A stretch of 64,000 nt of DNA. Origin: Candidatus Finniella inopinata. GTDB lineage: Bacteria > Pseudomonadota > Alphaproteobacteria > Paracaedibacterales > CAIULA01. The notes below the pieces were generated by a model, which was not told the origin of the DNA, ran no database searches, and worked only from the letters and a program-made list of their open reading frames with translations. Where the stretch lies: the NCBI RefSeq assembly GCF_004210305.1, contig NZ_SCFB01000006.1:151904-215903 (forward strand), written 5' to 3'. Below are positions 9,707-18,438 of the stretch, piece after piece. Position 1 is the first letter of the stretch, and each line of letters opens with the position of its first letter. The translations under genes and the position numbers were made by a program.

Positions 9707-9867
9707 GATAAAATCGGAGAGTTCGCTTCTCTTTGATTCGTATTCGAATTAAACCAGAATCCGCGTTCGGATAAAACCGGATTCACCGTTCGAATTAAAC
9801 CGGAACGGCCATTCGGATAAAACCAGAATTGCCGTTCGAATTCGCCGGAATACGCATCTATTCGGCA

Positions 9868-9990
9868 TGATTGCTGGACAGGTTGTGTTTTTGGGCCGTT
9901 CGGGTCGATATTAATCAGCTTTTTAATGCTCCGTCTCGAATCAGATTCAACCTTATATCAGCCGTTTCTCCCAATGAATTAAATTGCGAC
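9868..9990 (-). pseudogene. tldE (pmbA-type) gene fragment
   Basis: About 120 bases match the inside of the intact tldE gene at about 13035-13157, in the same orientation, with scattered substitutions (for example TTGGGCCGTTCGGGTCGAT is shared). It lies between the IS21 right end and the AT-rich leader of the next exported-protein gene. One accessory gene (10122-12567) separates it from intact tldE, matching the layout seen at gltX and recN. Not translatable as a useful protein. Confidence 0.8.
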
Positions 9991-10645
9991 ACAAAACCCC
10001 CCCGTGCTTTTCCTGCGCAAAAGCTGTCATGATATTGAAGAACTTTACAGAGAAAAAACTTATTGAAAAGGTTATTTATATTCATTATATAAATAGATTA
10101 ATAATATTAATTAGGTGAAAAATGAAAAAAGCAATTAAATTTCTTTTAGTGTTGGAACTTCTTTTAAGGGCAGGTCATGCCTCTGCTGCGCGTGAAGATG
10201 CCGGTGATTTAGAGGCAACTAGCGCTAGTAGTTCCGCTACGTCGTCAATGACTACTCTTCCTAATGGCAAAAGTCTTAAAGAATGGAAGACGGCTGTTGA
10301 AAAGATCGAACAGATTATAGCTGATCGAAGGGGTTATAATGGAATCCTTCTTGCTTTTATGAAACGAACAGATCTGAGCGCTGAAGCCAAGCTTAAAGCT
10401 TACGGTGAAGCCTTGGGAAGTTTACCTGAAGGGAAAAACCCCTTGGATATTGCGATTCAAAATATCGGGTCTGACCTGGATATTTATGACATAATTCATA
10501 GTCAATATATGCGGCGAATTAATGTTTACACGGCTGTGGTTGAAGGCGGCAAATCATCAACGTCTTTTAAGATCGAAGAATTTCTGGATCTATTTTATAT
10601 GATCGTTTACAAAGATTATTTGACGGAAAAAACTAGGGCGTGTCA

Positions 10646-11088
10646 TCAATTAAGCCAAATAGCCGCAGCAACCAAATGTATGGCTCCCAGGAAGTTTCGA
10701 GCTGTTTTATCATATCGAGTGGCTATGGCTCTGTATTGTTTAAGTTTGGCGAAGAAGTTTTCGATGAGGTGCCGGGCCTTGTAGAGGTCTTTATCATACG
10801 AACAAGGGTTGATCCTATTCTTTTTTGGGGGAATGACCGCCTCACATCCTTTCTCTTCAAGTTTTTTTCTCATACGTTCGTCTGCGTCATAAGCCTTGTC
10901 AGCTAAGACGGCACCAGCTTGCGTAAGGTTATCTATTAAGGCATCGGCACCTTCTAAATCGTGATCTTGTCCGGCTGTTAAATAAAACCCTGTTGGATTT
11001 CCCAACGCATCACAGGTGGCATGAATTTTGGTGCTTAATCCTCCTTTGCTTCGTCCAATCGCTTGGTCAGCTGAGAATTCTTTTTTTT
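10646..11088 (-). CDS. IS5-family transposase, OrfB (made by -1 frameshift)
   Basis: Following a -1 shift at the A8 run, the frame reads KKEFSADQAIGRSKGGLSTK, the conserved IS5-family block. It continues through ADKAYDADERMR (second catalytic Asp) and LIENFFAKLKQYRAIATRYD (catalytic Glu block). As a free-standing frame it starts only at MGNPTGFY (11005). Together OrfA and OrfB rebuild a complete DDE transposase of about 250 residues, so the element looks intact. Confidence 0.92.
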
Positions 11089-11409
11089 AGCACCAGCACT
11101 GTGCTGATGAGCACGCACTATACTTGAATCAATCATAGCGTATTCATTGTCAGCATCTTGGCTTAATAGCTCAAAAATTTTCTTCCACACACCTGATTGG
11201 CTCCACCTCGAATGGCGTAGATGAATAACTCTAAAATCCCCAAAACGTTCCGGTAAATCACGCCACGGAATTCCAGCTCGATATCGATATAGAACGGCTT
11301 CTATAAATAGGCGATTGTCTTTTGCTGTTGCACCAACATATCCTTCCCTTCCAGGTAGCATACCCTTAATGCGATCCCATTGATCATCCCGTAATGCGTA
11401 GCGTCTCAC
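11035..11409 (-). CDS. IS5-family transposase, OrfA (N-terminal part)
   Basis: 124 residues starting MRRYALRDDQWDRIKGMLPG, with YRYRAGIPWRDLPERFG and the first catalytic Asp in EYAMIDSSIVRAHQH. This is the standard N-terminal half of IS427-group transposases. Translation in this frame ends after an A8 run (minus strand, 11081-11088) that offers the usual A-AAA-AAG slip site to OrfB. Confidence 0.93.
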   Translation of the reverse strand: MRRYALRDDQWDRIKGMLPGREGYVGATAKDNRLFIEAVLYRYRAGIPWRDLPERFGDFRVIHLRHSRWSQSGVWKKIFELLSQDADNEYAMIDSSIVRAHQHSAGAKKKNSQLTKRLDEAKED

Positions 11410-12661
11410 CGAAAAAAACCTCGTAAAATTTTTCTCAATTAAAACAGAAATCTATGACTTATTCAATTGATGACACGCCCTAGTCAAAAAGAATTTATGG
11501 ATTTTTGTAAAAGCGTTAAAAAGTTATCTGTCCGTGAAAAAATAGGTGCTTTAAAGAAGCGGCAAAGGGCAGGAGAGTTTGTATATTTAGATGGGATCTT
11601 ACACGCATTAGCTCCTTTTGTTGATAAGGTGACTATCGATGCACATACGAAATATTATGTACAAACGGCTATAGCAGACGGCACGAAAATTTCGGGGTAC
11701 AGTATAAAAGCTGCACATTTATTGGAACTTTTAGCTAGAAGGGATAAACTTCAAGGAAAGACGATTCACTGCGTTACCCCCTCAGGAAATTCCTTTGATC
11801 TAGATGCTACCCTCAGAAGCATTAATGAAAATTTAAATAATGCGGCAGCTGCACGTAAAGAGATCTATTCAACAAAAGAAGGAATAGGTGGGGAATTAGA
11901 AACGACTGAAAGTCAGAAACTTATAAAAAATGTCAAAGAGTTTGAAAAAGGCCTTACAACTGCCGAAAATTTAATAGGCATGCTTGAAAAGCATAGGGTG
12001 AAAGTCATTAAAAAAGAAGAAGATGGTCATGCGGTATCTGGAGCAGAAGCCGCTTCAGCGGCTAGTACAAATTATGAAGGCACAAGCGATCATTCTTTGA
12101 CGCAAACAGATATGCAATCTTCTTTTCCTGCCGGTTCTTCTTCGTCTTCTAGCTCTTCATCAACTCCAAGCTCTTCTGCCTCCTCCTTTGGAAGAGAATT
12201 GACTGATAAAGAAAAGCGAAGATATGACCAAGCTATAGAACAACATATCTATGGAAAAAAGAGGGAGCCAAAATCAGGTGCAGATTTTGAGAAATTGACA
12301 AAAGAGGTCAATTTATTTAAGGCTGTTGCTGAGGACAACCACACAAAACAGAATGTTAGATATGAAGAAATGCTAACCCTTGTTCGAAGAATGGGTGGAG
12401 ACGTTTTCCCATTTGGTAAGAAGGGAGGGTCTCATCGTCGGATTGAGATCCCCCATGTAAATAATGGGAAAATTATCACGTGTGGAACTTACGAACCACA
12501 CGGAGGGGAAGGATATCCTCTGTGGCTGGATTTTTCTATGAATGCCATCACTAGGGCCATGGTTTGAGAATCGAATAGGCGGGGCCTCAAAACTCCGTCC
12601 TCCCATACCGTAAATAGGTCAATTTTTTTTGGGCCATGGGACGACGCTAAGGTCAAACAGC

Positions 12662-13987
12662 TTACAACGTGTAATTAAACCCATCCACCAATAATCCGGG
12701 CATACACAGTCCCCCAACCGACCGTTTATCATAAGTGGACGTATCAGCCATTATTTCAACAAAGTCTGTCAGGTCAACTAAGCCATTCCCTAAGAAATGA
12801 TATAAAGACTCATCAAACCGTAGATCTTGGATGGGGGCTGTGATCTTTCCATTCTCTACCCAAAAGCAAGCATAGCGGGTCATGCCGGTTAAACGGCCAG
12901 TGTTCAAATCGCTCCAGTTTAAATAATGAAGGTTGCTGACATAAAGCCCTGTATCTAAGGCCGACAGGATATCTTGCGTTGGCAAAGTACCAGGCATTAA
13001 ATGGGGGGAGCGCATCCCCTCATACTCTTCAGAATAATTGCTGGGAAGGTTGTGTTCTTGGGCCGTTCGGGTCGATGTTAACCAGTTTTTTAAGACCCCA
13101 TCTTGAATCAGGTCCAACCTCAAGGGGGCCGTTTCCCCCAAAGAATTAAATCGCGGCGATAGCCCTAATGAAAAATCCTCCACCAATGTGACCTTGGGGG
13201 ATAAGGTTTGCCCATTTGCCAATTTTTGAAAGGGTGATGACCCCTGGTAATAATGCGATGCCGCCGGTGACAACAACGTGGCAAGTTCGGCCACGGCTTG
13301 CGGTGCAAAATAGGTTCGGTACCGTCCCGGTTTAATCTGACGATCGGGTTGGTCAAGCAATGCCAATTGTTGTTTAACGGTTTCTAACTTCTTTTCAACG
13401 TCTTTCGCTGACCATTGATGATTGCTATAAAGAAACTTAACGGCTTTTTGTTGGGGCGTATAAAAAGACAAATCCAGAGTAAAATTATCGCGGCTGAACC
13501 AATGGCTTTGACCCAATGAATCGTAAACCCCTCGCATTACGCGACCAGATGTTAACAGGCCAGCGCAATCTTGCAGATTCCCTTGAAACAAAGGGAAAAT
13601 CAAATCAAACCAATCCTCATCAAGCGGCAGCTTGGCCTGATGCTCTTCACTGCTGTTGGATTCATTGGCCTTTACAAATGTTGGACAAAAGGGGTCAGGG
13701 GGCAACTGTTCGGCAGCCCATCGGCAACTTTCAATCTCAGCCAAAGCTTTTTGATGATTAAGGTCACCATCATTGCCAAAGGGGATGGTGTGAAGGACAT
13801 AGCGTTGGTTTTTCATAAACCTTAAAGTTATGTTTCCTTGACTCAGTTTAAAGGTTTGCCGCACTTTATGACGGTTGAGACGCACATAAAAACTGTCCTC
13901 AGCCTCTAGGCTAAGTGATAACTGTTCATCAGCTTGCAGGGATTTTATTAAAGATTTTGCGAGAGTTTCAAATAAGGTTTTGTTCAT
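12662..13987 (-). CDS. tldE: TldE/PmbA-type subunit of the TldD/TldE protease
   Basis: 441 residues from MNKTLFETLAKSLIKSL. This start has a GGAGG site 8 bases upstream and lies 4 bases after the tldD stop; the open frame continues 46 codons upstream into tldD without support. TldE is the partner without the HExxxH site; it pairs with TldD to cleave unfolded or short peptides and mature some modified peptides. The length and the C-terminal beta-rich block (RLTGMTRYACFWVENGKI and ending GLLVDGFNYTL) fit the family. The two genes are translationally coupled. A fragment of this gene lies at 9868-9990. Confidence 0.85.
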   Translation of the reverse strand: MNKTLFETLAKSLIKSLQADEQLSLSLEAEDSFYVRLNRHKVRQTFKLSQGNITLRFMKNQRYVLHTIPFGNDGDLNHQKALAEIESCRWAAEQLPPDPFCPTFVKANESNSSEEHQAKLPLDEDWFDLIFPLFQGNLQDCAGLLTSGRVMRGVYDSLGQSHWFSRDNFTLDLSFYTPQQKAVKFLYSNHQWSAKDVEKKLETVKQQLALLDQPDRQIKPGRYRTYFAPQAVAELATLLSPAASHYYQGSSPFQKLANGQTLSPKVTLVEDFSLGLSPRFNSLGETAPLRLDLIQDGVLKNWLTSTRTAQEHNLPSNYSEEYEGMRSPHLMPGTLPTQDILSALDTGLYVSNLHYLNWSDLNTGRLTGMTRYACFWVENGKITAPIQDLRFDESLYHFLGNGLVDLTDFVEIMADTSTYDKRSVGGLCMPGLLVDGFNYTL

Positions 13988-13991
13988 GTCG

Positions 13992-15404
13992 TTATCCTCC
14001 ACCAAACACGTCAATTCCTTCGAACCAGCACGCAGGCGTGGCATGTCCAACAGCAACCAGCTGATTGGGTTCCCCTTTGCCGCAAAAAAGGCTGCCCCAA
14101 ACTTTGAAGGAATTCTGATCACCAACAGCCTTTAATTTGTGCCAAAATGGCAGAGTGATCCCTCGATAATTGGGGTTTTTAACCACATGGGTGAGGCGAC
14201 CTTTTTGAATGCGACGCCCATATTCGCAACCAAACTGGAATTTTCGACGATAGTCATCAATTGACCACGATTTATTCGTCATCATTAAAATACCATCATC
14301 TATTTGGGCAATCATATCTTCTATTGATGTGTTCCCAGGCTCCATGTTGAGATTGGCCATGCGATCAATAGGTAATCGATTCCAGGAACTTGCCCGTGCG
14401 CTGGCAACGCCAGGAACATTTAAGCGTTGCTGACTTTCTAAACTGCCAAGCCCCCCTACCAATAGGCCATCTTTAATTAAGTAACGTTGCTCGGCGGGGT
14501 TGCCTAAATCATCAAAAGCATAACTGGCCAATTCACCATTTAGGCTTGGATCAAAGGTAATATTCAACAACGGTGATCCATATTGCAACTGACCAAAGTC
14601 TTCAGGTTTCACAAAACTCCAACCAGCATAATTCCGCTCGTCCCCTAAAATACGGTCAAGTTCCAAGGGGTGGCCGATCGATTCATGAATTTGCAGATAC
14701 AATTGGTCAGGTGTCAAAATCACATCAAACGTGCCGGTTGGGCATTCTTCACCCTTTACCAACTCAACAGCTTCAGATCCAATTTGCCACGCTTGATTTT
14801 TTAAATAGTCAGCGTCAAATAAACCATCAGCATTCTGACTGAAGATGCCCCCATTTGTTCTGGTTTGGATCTCATTGTCAATCTGAGCTGTGGCGGAAAG
14901 TGAAAGGCCAAAACGGTTTATGTTTTGCTCTATTACCGCACCTGACGTGCTGACCAATTGAGTTTGTATCCGTTCAACAACGCCAGTAGCCATGGTGCTG
15001 ATAATACAATCATCGACTTTAAGATCATGGCTGCTTTGAATTAACAGATCACTGAGATCCTTTAGGCCGGGGACGGACGAAGGGGAAGACATATAAGTGC
15101 CCTGCGATGGCGGCCTAACGGAGGTATCGAAGGCATAAAGATTATGACGAGTTGCCTGTTCAGCGATTCTTTTCGCCTTAAGGGCGGCTTCTTTCAAAGC
15201 ATCAGGGTGGGCTGTGTTGGTGGCCACGGCGGCAAATTGGCCATTCACCAAAACCTCCACCATCCATCCTTGGTCAACGCAATGGGTATAACGGTCAGTT
15301 TTTCCATCACGGGCACCAAAAACTGTCGATTCGTGGCGCACTTCGCGCACGCCCAACCAATCGACATCCAAATCCACATTATTCACAAAAGCTGATAAGT
15401 TCAC
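13992..15404 (-). CDS. tldD: TldD-type metalloprotease subunit
   Basis: 470 residues, cytoplasmic. The zinc motif is HESIGHPLELDRI, the HExxxH site that defines the active subunit TldD. The C-terminal part has the family's Gly-rich YGRRIQKGRLTHVVKNPNYR block. The start is GTG (15404) with only a weak ribosome site; no better start is in frame. It overlaps functionally with tldE just downstream (4-base gap). Partner and substrate peptides are unknown here; no modified-peptide cluster was seen in the window. Confidence 0.87.
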   Translation of the reverse strand: MNLSAFVNNVDLDVDWLGVREVRHESTVFGARDGKTDRYTHCVDQGWMVEVLVNGQFAAVATNTAHPDALKEAALKAKRIAEQATRHNLYAFDTSVRPPSQGTYMSSPSSVPGLKDLSDLLIQSSHDLKVDDCIISTMATGVVERIQTQLVSTSGAVIEQNINRFGLSLSATAQIDNEIQTRTNGGIFSQNADGLFDADYLKNQAWQIGSEAVELVKGEECPTGTFDVILTPDQLYLQIHESIGHPLELDRILGDERNYAGWSFVKPEDFGQLQYGSPLLNITFDPSLNGELASYAFDDLGNPAEQRYLIKDGLLVGGLGSLESQQRLNVPGVASARASSWNRLPIDRMANLNMEPGNTSIEDMIAQIDDGILMMTNKSWSIDDYRRKFQFGCEYGRRIQKGRLTHVVKNPNYRGITLPFWHKLKAVGDQNSFKVWGSLFCGKGEPNQLVAVGHATPACWFEGIDVFGGG

Positions 15405-15518
15405 CGTAAAGCCCAGTCTTGAAAACCCATGGGCCCACCATACACTTAATGATTGCCATTTGTAAAAGGTGAGTGTTTTAAAAATTACTCAAAACAACAG
15501 CCTGAACGACCTAAAGCA

Positions 15519-16352
15519 TTAGTCGTCTTGATCTAGACAACCTTCAAAACAGATATCTTTCAAAGTAGGTATGATCCCTTTCAAACAAGCGAATTGAGTT
15601 AATATATTTGTTTTTACTTTACCGCTATCGTCGTACGCCCCCCAAAATTCTTGACGGTGATAGATGATGTAGAAAGTAAGTTTACGAAGTGATGTGAACA
15701 GCTTTGGATCACAAACTGTCCTAACATGCCACTCTAAATCATTCTTTTTGGGGTCAAAATAGGTGATGCCAATGGTCAATTCTTCAATCTTATCCAAGTT
15801 AAAAAATTGGCTGCACACATTTAAAGCGGCACCGTATTCTAATTTTGTTTCTTCCGGGCTTAATTTGTATGTTTTCTGAGCTTGATGGGCTGTCGTTGAA
15901 TCGCTGAGATCTTGAATTTCTTGCAAAAGAGGCAGGTCAATAAGTGCACAATTTTCTGTTTCCCCCCATACATCAACAATACGCTTTAAAGATTTTAAAC
16001 GTTCATATTGGTTTAGTGACTTTGTGGGCGCATTCTCAAGCCATTGTTGCAAACTATTAAGAGTTTTTTTTATCTTTTCGACGTTTCCAGTTTTTTCTTT
16101 ACCATTAAAGTATCCTGCAAGTAGATCAAAAAAAGAGCAATACTCTAACATATCATCGTTATGTAAGTCGCGATACTCCTCGAACTTTATATCAGCAACT
16201 TCAAGAATGGCCTCTTTTAATTTGGGAAACTTTGCTACTAATTCAGTCACAGTCTCCTGATCAGTCTGTTTCAATGGAGCGGCTTGACTTCCCATGACCA
16301 TGCTGCAGGAAAAGCTGGTTAGCATTAGAACAATTGCTGCTAGGTTTTTCAT
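15519..16352 (-). CDS. Exported protein of unknown function
   Basis: 277 residues beginning MKNLAAIVLMLTSFSCSMVMGSQA, a signal peptide; a weak lipobox-like SFSC is present but does not fit the consensus well. The mature part is helical, then ends in a beta/leucine-patterned stretch (KIEELTIGITYFD, LRKLTFYIIYH) that could be one or two degenerate leucine-rich repeats. Good RBS (AGAGGA). No known domain recognised. It lies alone between tldD and alr. Confidence 0.8.
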   Translation of the reverse strand: MKNLAAIVLMLTSFSCSMVMGSQAAPLKQTDQETVTELVAKFPKLKEAILEVADIKFEEYRDLHNDDMLEYCSFFDLLAGYFNGKEKTGNVEKIKKTLNSLQQWLENAPTKSLNQYERLKSLKRIVDVWGETENCALIDLPLLQEIQDLSDSTTAHQAQKTYKLSPEETKLEYGAALNVCSQFFNLDKIEELTIGITYFDPKKNDLEWHVRTVCDPKLFTSLRKLTFYIIYHRQEFWGAYDDSGKVKTNILTQFACLKGIIPTLKDICFEGCLDQDD

Positions 16353-16400
16353 AAGATCCTCTTGATAAATTTTATTTTTATAAGTTCGATGACAAGGGCG

Positions 16401-17486
16401 TTATTTCTTCGTCCAATGGAATCGAACCCGGTTTTGAATGGCGCACAGCATGTCATAGGGGCTGTGGCTTGTATACTCTGCAACTTGTTCGATGGGCAGA
16501 TTGTTACCCCACAAAATAACGGGGTCGCCCGCTTTGGCGTCAGGGCAATTTTCAAGGTCGATTGTGGTCATATCCATCGATACTCGACCAACAATTCGAC
16601 AGCGAACGTTGTTCACCAAGATGGGCGCCCCTTCCCGGGTGGTACGGGGATAGCCGTCGCCATACCCAATCGCAATAACCCCAACGCGCATATCTTTGGG
16701 GCAAACGAACTGGCTGCCATACCCAATGGATGAGCCCTTAGCAAGCGTCCGTATGGCTATTAAACGCGTTTGCAAGGTCATGATGGGTTTTAAATCAAAA
16801 TCAGCGGCAAGCTTTCCCTTAATGGGTGAAACTCCATATAAGCCCATACCAGGTCGGACAACGTCATAGTGATGATCGGGAAAATTAATCATGCCGGCCG
16901 AATTGCAAAAGCTTTTTAAGCCCGGAAAGTTACGCGTAAAGTTCTCAAACCGCTGAATTTGTTGTTGATTAAGGGGATGATTGACGTCATCAGCGCACGC
17001 CAGGTGAGACATAATGCCGATCGGCTGCGCGATATGCGGATTGTTTGAAAGGGCCTGATAAGCTTTAGGGGCATCAAAGAGATTGAATCCTAATCGTCCC
17101 ATGCCGGTGTCAACCTTAAGCCATGCTTGTAAAGGCAGCGGCAAGGAAAGACTTTCAAGCGCCTTGACCTGCCACCAATCATGAAAAACAACCTGAAATT
17201 TTTCGCAAGATGCAATCAAAAGTTCGTCTTGTTCGAAGATGCCTTCCATTAAGGTAATGGGCCCGCTAACTCCTGCGCGCCTAAGGGCGATCGCCTCGTC
17301 ACTGGATGCGACGCCTAAGCTATAGACACGTTTGTCCAGGCGGGCAGATACCGACCGAAGGCCATGCCCATAAGCGTTCGCCTTTACCAAAGCGATAATT
17401 TTTGAAGACGGTGTCTGGGACTGAATAACCGATAAGTTATGAAGCAGGTTTTCAGTCGATAGAATGGCTATGGCTGCACGCGACAT
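16401..17486 (-). CDS. alr: Alanine racemase
   Basis: PLP enzyme making D-alanine for peptidoglycan. 361 residues, usual length. The PLP lysine is Lys35 in ALVKANAYGHG. The second catalytic base is the Tyr in GSSIGYGSQF. The C-terminal domain has the conserved VSMDMTTIDL block. It is 11 bases downstream of yebC and on the same strand, so probably co-transcribed. Confidence 0.96.
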   Translation of the reverse strand: MSRAAIAILSTENLLHNLSVIQSQTPSSKIIALVKANAYGHGLRSVSARLDKRVYSLGVASSDEAIALRRAGVSGPITLMEGIFEQDELLIASCEKFQVVFHDWWQVKALESLSLPLPLQAWLKVDTGMGRLGFNLFDAPKAYQALSNNPHIAQPIGIMSHLACADDVNHPLNQQQIQRFENFTRNFPGLKSFCNSAGMINFPDHHYDVVRPGMGLYGVSPIKGKLAADFDLKPIMTLQTRLIAIRTLAKGSSIGYGSQFVCPKDMRVGVIAIGYGDGYPRTTREGAPILVNNVRCRIVGRVSMDMTTIDLENCPDAKAGDPVILWGNNLPIEQVAEYTSHSPYDMLCAIQNRVRFHWTKK

Positions 17487-17497
17487 TTTTTAGCTTT

Positions 17498-18247
17498 CTA
17501 TGTGCTGAGTTTCGCGGCAACTTCATCGCTCACCTCGAAATTGGCATACACATGTTGCACATCGTCGTTGTCTTCCAAAACATCTACCAATTTAACCAAT
17601 GTTCTGGCGGTATCTTCGTTGCATTCTATGGTGTTCACAGGGCGCCAAAAAACTTTGGCTTGAAGCGGATCACCCAGGTGTTCAATAAGGTGGTCTCGAA
17701 CAGAAGCAAAGGCGTCCAGAGAACATGTCACCTCCAAGGTTTCGCCAACAGCTTCGACGTTATCAGCACCTGCCTCAAGGGCAGCTTCAAAAACTTGGTC
17801 GAAATTGAATTTACCGGCATCAAACTCTAACAGGCCAAGGCGTTCAAAGGAAAAGCTAACGCTGCCACTTTCGCCTAAATTCCCGCCGTGTTTGTTAAAG
17901 TAGGATCGGACTTCCGACGCAGTTCGGTTGCGATTATCTGTCAGTGTTTCAACAATAACCGCCACGCCCCCTGGGCCGTACCCTTCATAGCGAACTTCTT
18001 CATAAACAGCTCCATCATCACCACCCAAAGCTTTTTTCATGGCGCGATCAACGTTATCCTTTGGCATGTTTGCCGCCCGTGCAGAGGCTAGCGCGGCGCG
18101 AAGTCTGGGATTAGAGCCTGGCTCAGGGATCCCTGAACGAGCCGCCACCATAATTTCACGGGCTATCTTGGCGAAAGTGCGCGCCCTTTTGGCGTCCTGA
18201 GCCCCTTTGCGGTGCATAATATTTTTAAACTGCGAATGTCCAGCCAT
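17498..18247 (-). CDS. yebC: YebC/PmpR family protein (TACO1-like)
   Basis: 249 residues starting [20 protein letters not shown], the diagnostic N-terminus of the family. The usual [17 protein letters not shown] and [16 protein letters not shown] blocks follow. Family members act as transcription regulators and, in some species, help ribosomes pass proline-rich stretches. Strong RBS AAGGTGA before the ATG. In many bacteria it lies beside ruvC; here it precedes alr. Confidence 0.95.
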   Translation of the reverse strand: MAGHSQFKNIMHRKGAQDAKRARTFAKIAREIMVAARSGIPEPGSNPRLRAALASARAANMPKDNVDRAMKKALGGDDGAVYEEVRYEGYGPGGVAVIVETLTDNRNRTASEVRSYFNKHGGNLGESGSVSFSFERLGLLEFDAGKFNFDQVFEAALEAGADNVEAVGETLEVTCSLDAFASVRDHLIEHLGDPLQAKVFWRPVNTIECNEDTARTLVKLVDVLEDNDDVQHVYANFEVSDEVAAKLST

Positions 18248-18438
18248 GGCTCACCTTCTTTTCTATTTTTGATTGCATGCCCGACGCCTTCCTTTTCGAT
18301 GGCGATTGGATATGCCTCATTGTCCTTAAAGATAGATTCTCAGATCTTTTAGAAGAAGACAAAGGTTTTTTAGATTGACGGTGGAAGAAAAATATGAGAC
18401 AGAAATAAAACCAGCAGAAAGCGTAGTTTCTTAAAACC

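Larger units (their letters stand above)
7006..9856 (+). mobile_element. IS21-family insertion sequence (complete, about 2.85 kb)
   Basis: The ends are inverted: the left end reads TGCGTATTCCGGCGAA and the right end is its complement finishing at 9856. They have the TG...CA termini of IS21 elements and subterminal repeated binding sites at both ends. Inside are istA and istB in the usual order. No target duplication can be seen: the left flank ends TTCATC and the right flank starts TCTATT. The left flank is the TPR gene and the right flank is a tldE fragment, so DNA next to the element was probably deleted after insertion. Confidence 0.92.
10636..11480 (-). mobile_element. IS5-family (IS427-like) insertion sequence
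   Basis: 845 bp bounded by the 16-bp inverted repeats GGGCGTGTCATCAATT. TA flanks both ends (10634-10635 and 11481-11482) within a CTAG-like site, consistent with a TA target duplication. It carries one transposase in two overlapping frames on the minus strand. An identical end sequence in the same orientation starts at 63927. Confidence 0.92.
10122..12567 (+). pseudogene. Secreted protein with Ser-rich linker and HicA-like C-terminus, split by IS5-family element
   Basis: Removing the IS (10636-11480) and one TA rejoins the frame exactly. 10122-10635 plus 11483-12567 gives 1599 bases, a 532-residue protein reading KDYLTEKT-SQKEFMDFC across the join. It begins MKKAIKFLLVLELLLRAGHASAA, a signal peptide, then a Ser/Thr/Ala-rich stretch. 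The middle is helical. A second Ser-rich linker (about residues 370-390) precedes the C-terminal 70 residues, which contain MLTLVRRMGGDVFPFGKKGG followed by SHRRIEIP. That pattern resembles HicA mRNA-interferase toxins (small double-stranded-RNA-binding-like fold with Gly-Ser-His). The HicA link is by eye only. No HicB-like partner was seen nearby. An AT-rich promoter region precedes the start, with RBS TAGGTG. Confidence 0.75.

Noticed and set aside
10640-10906. Plus-strand frame crossing the IS5-family element
   Set aside because: Antisense of OrfB; the plus-strand extension of the secreted protein past 10635 is an artefact of the insertion.
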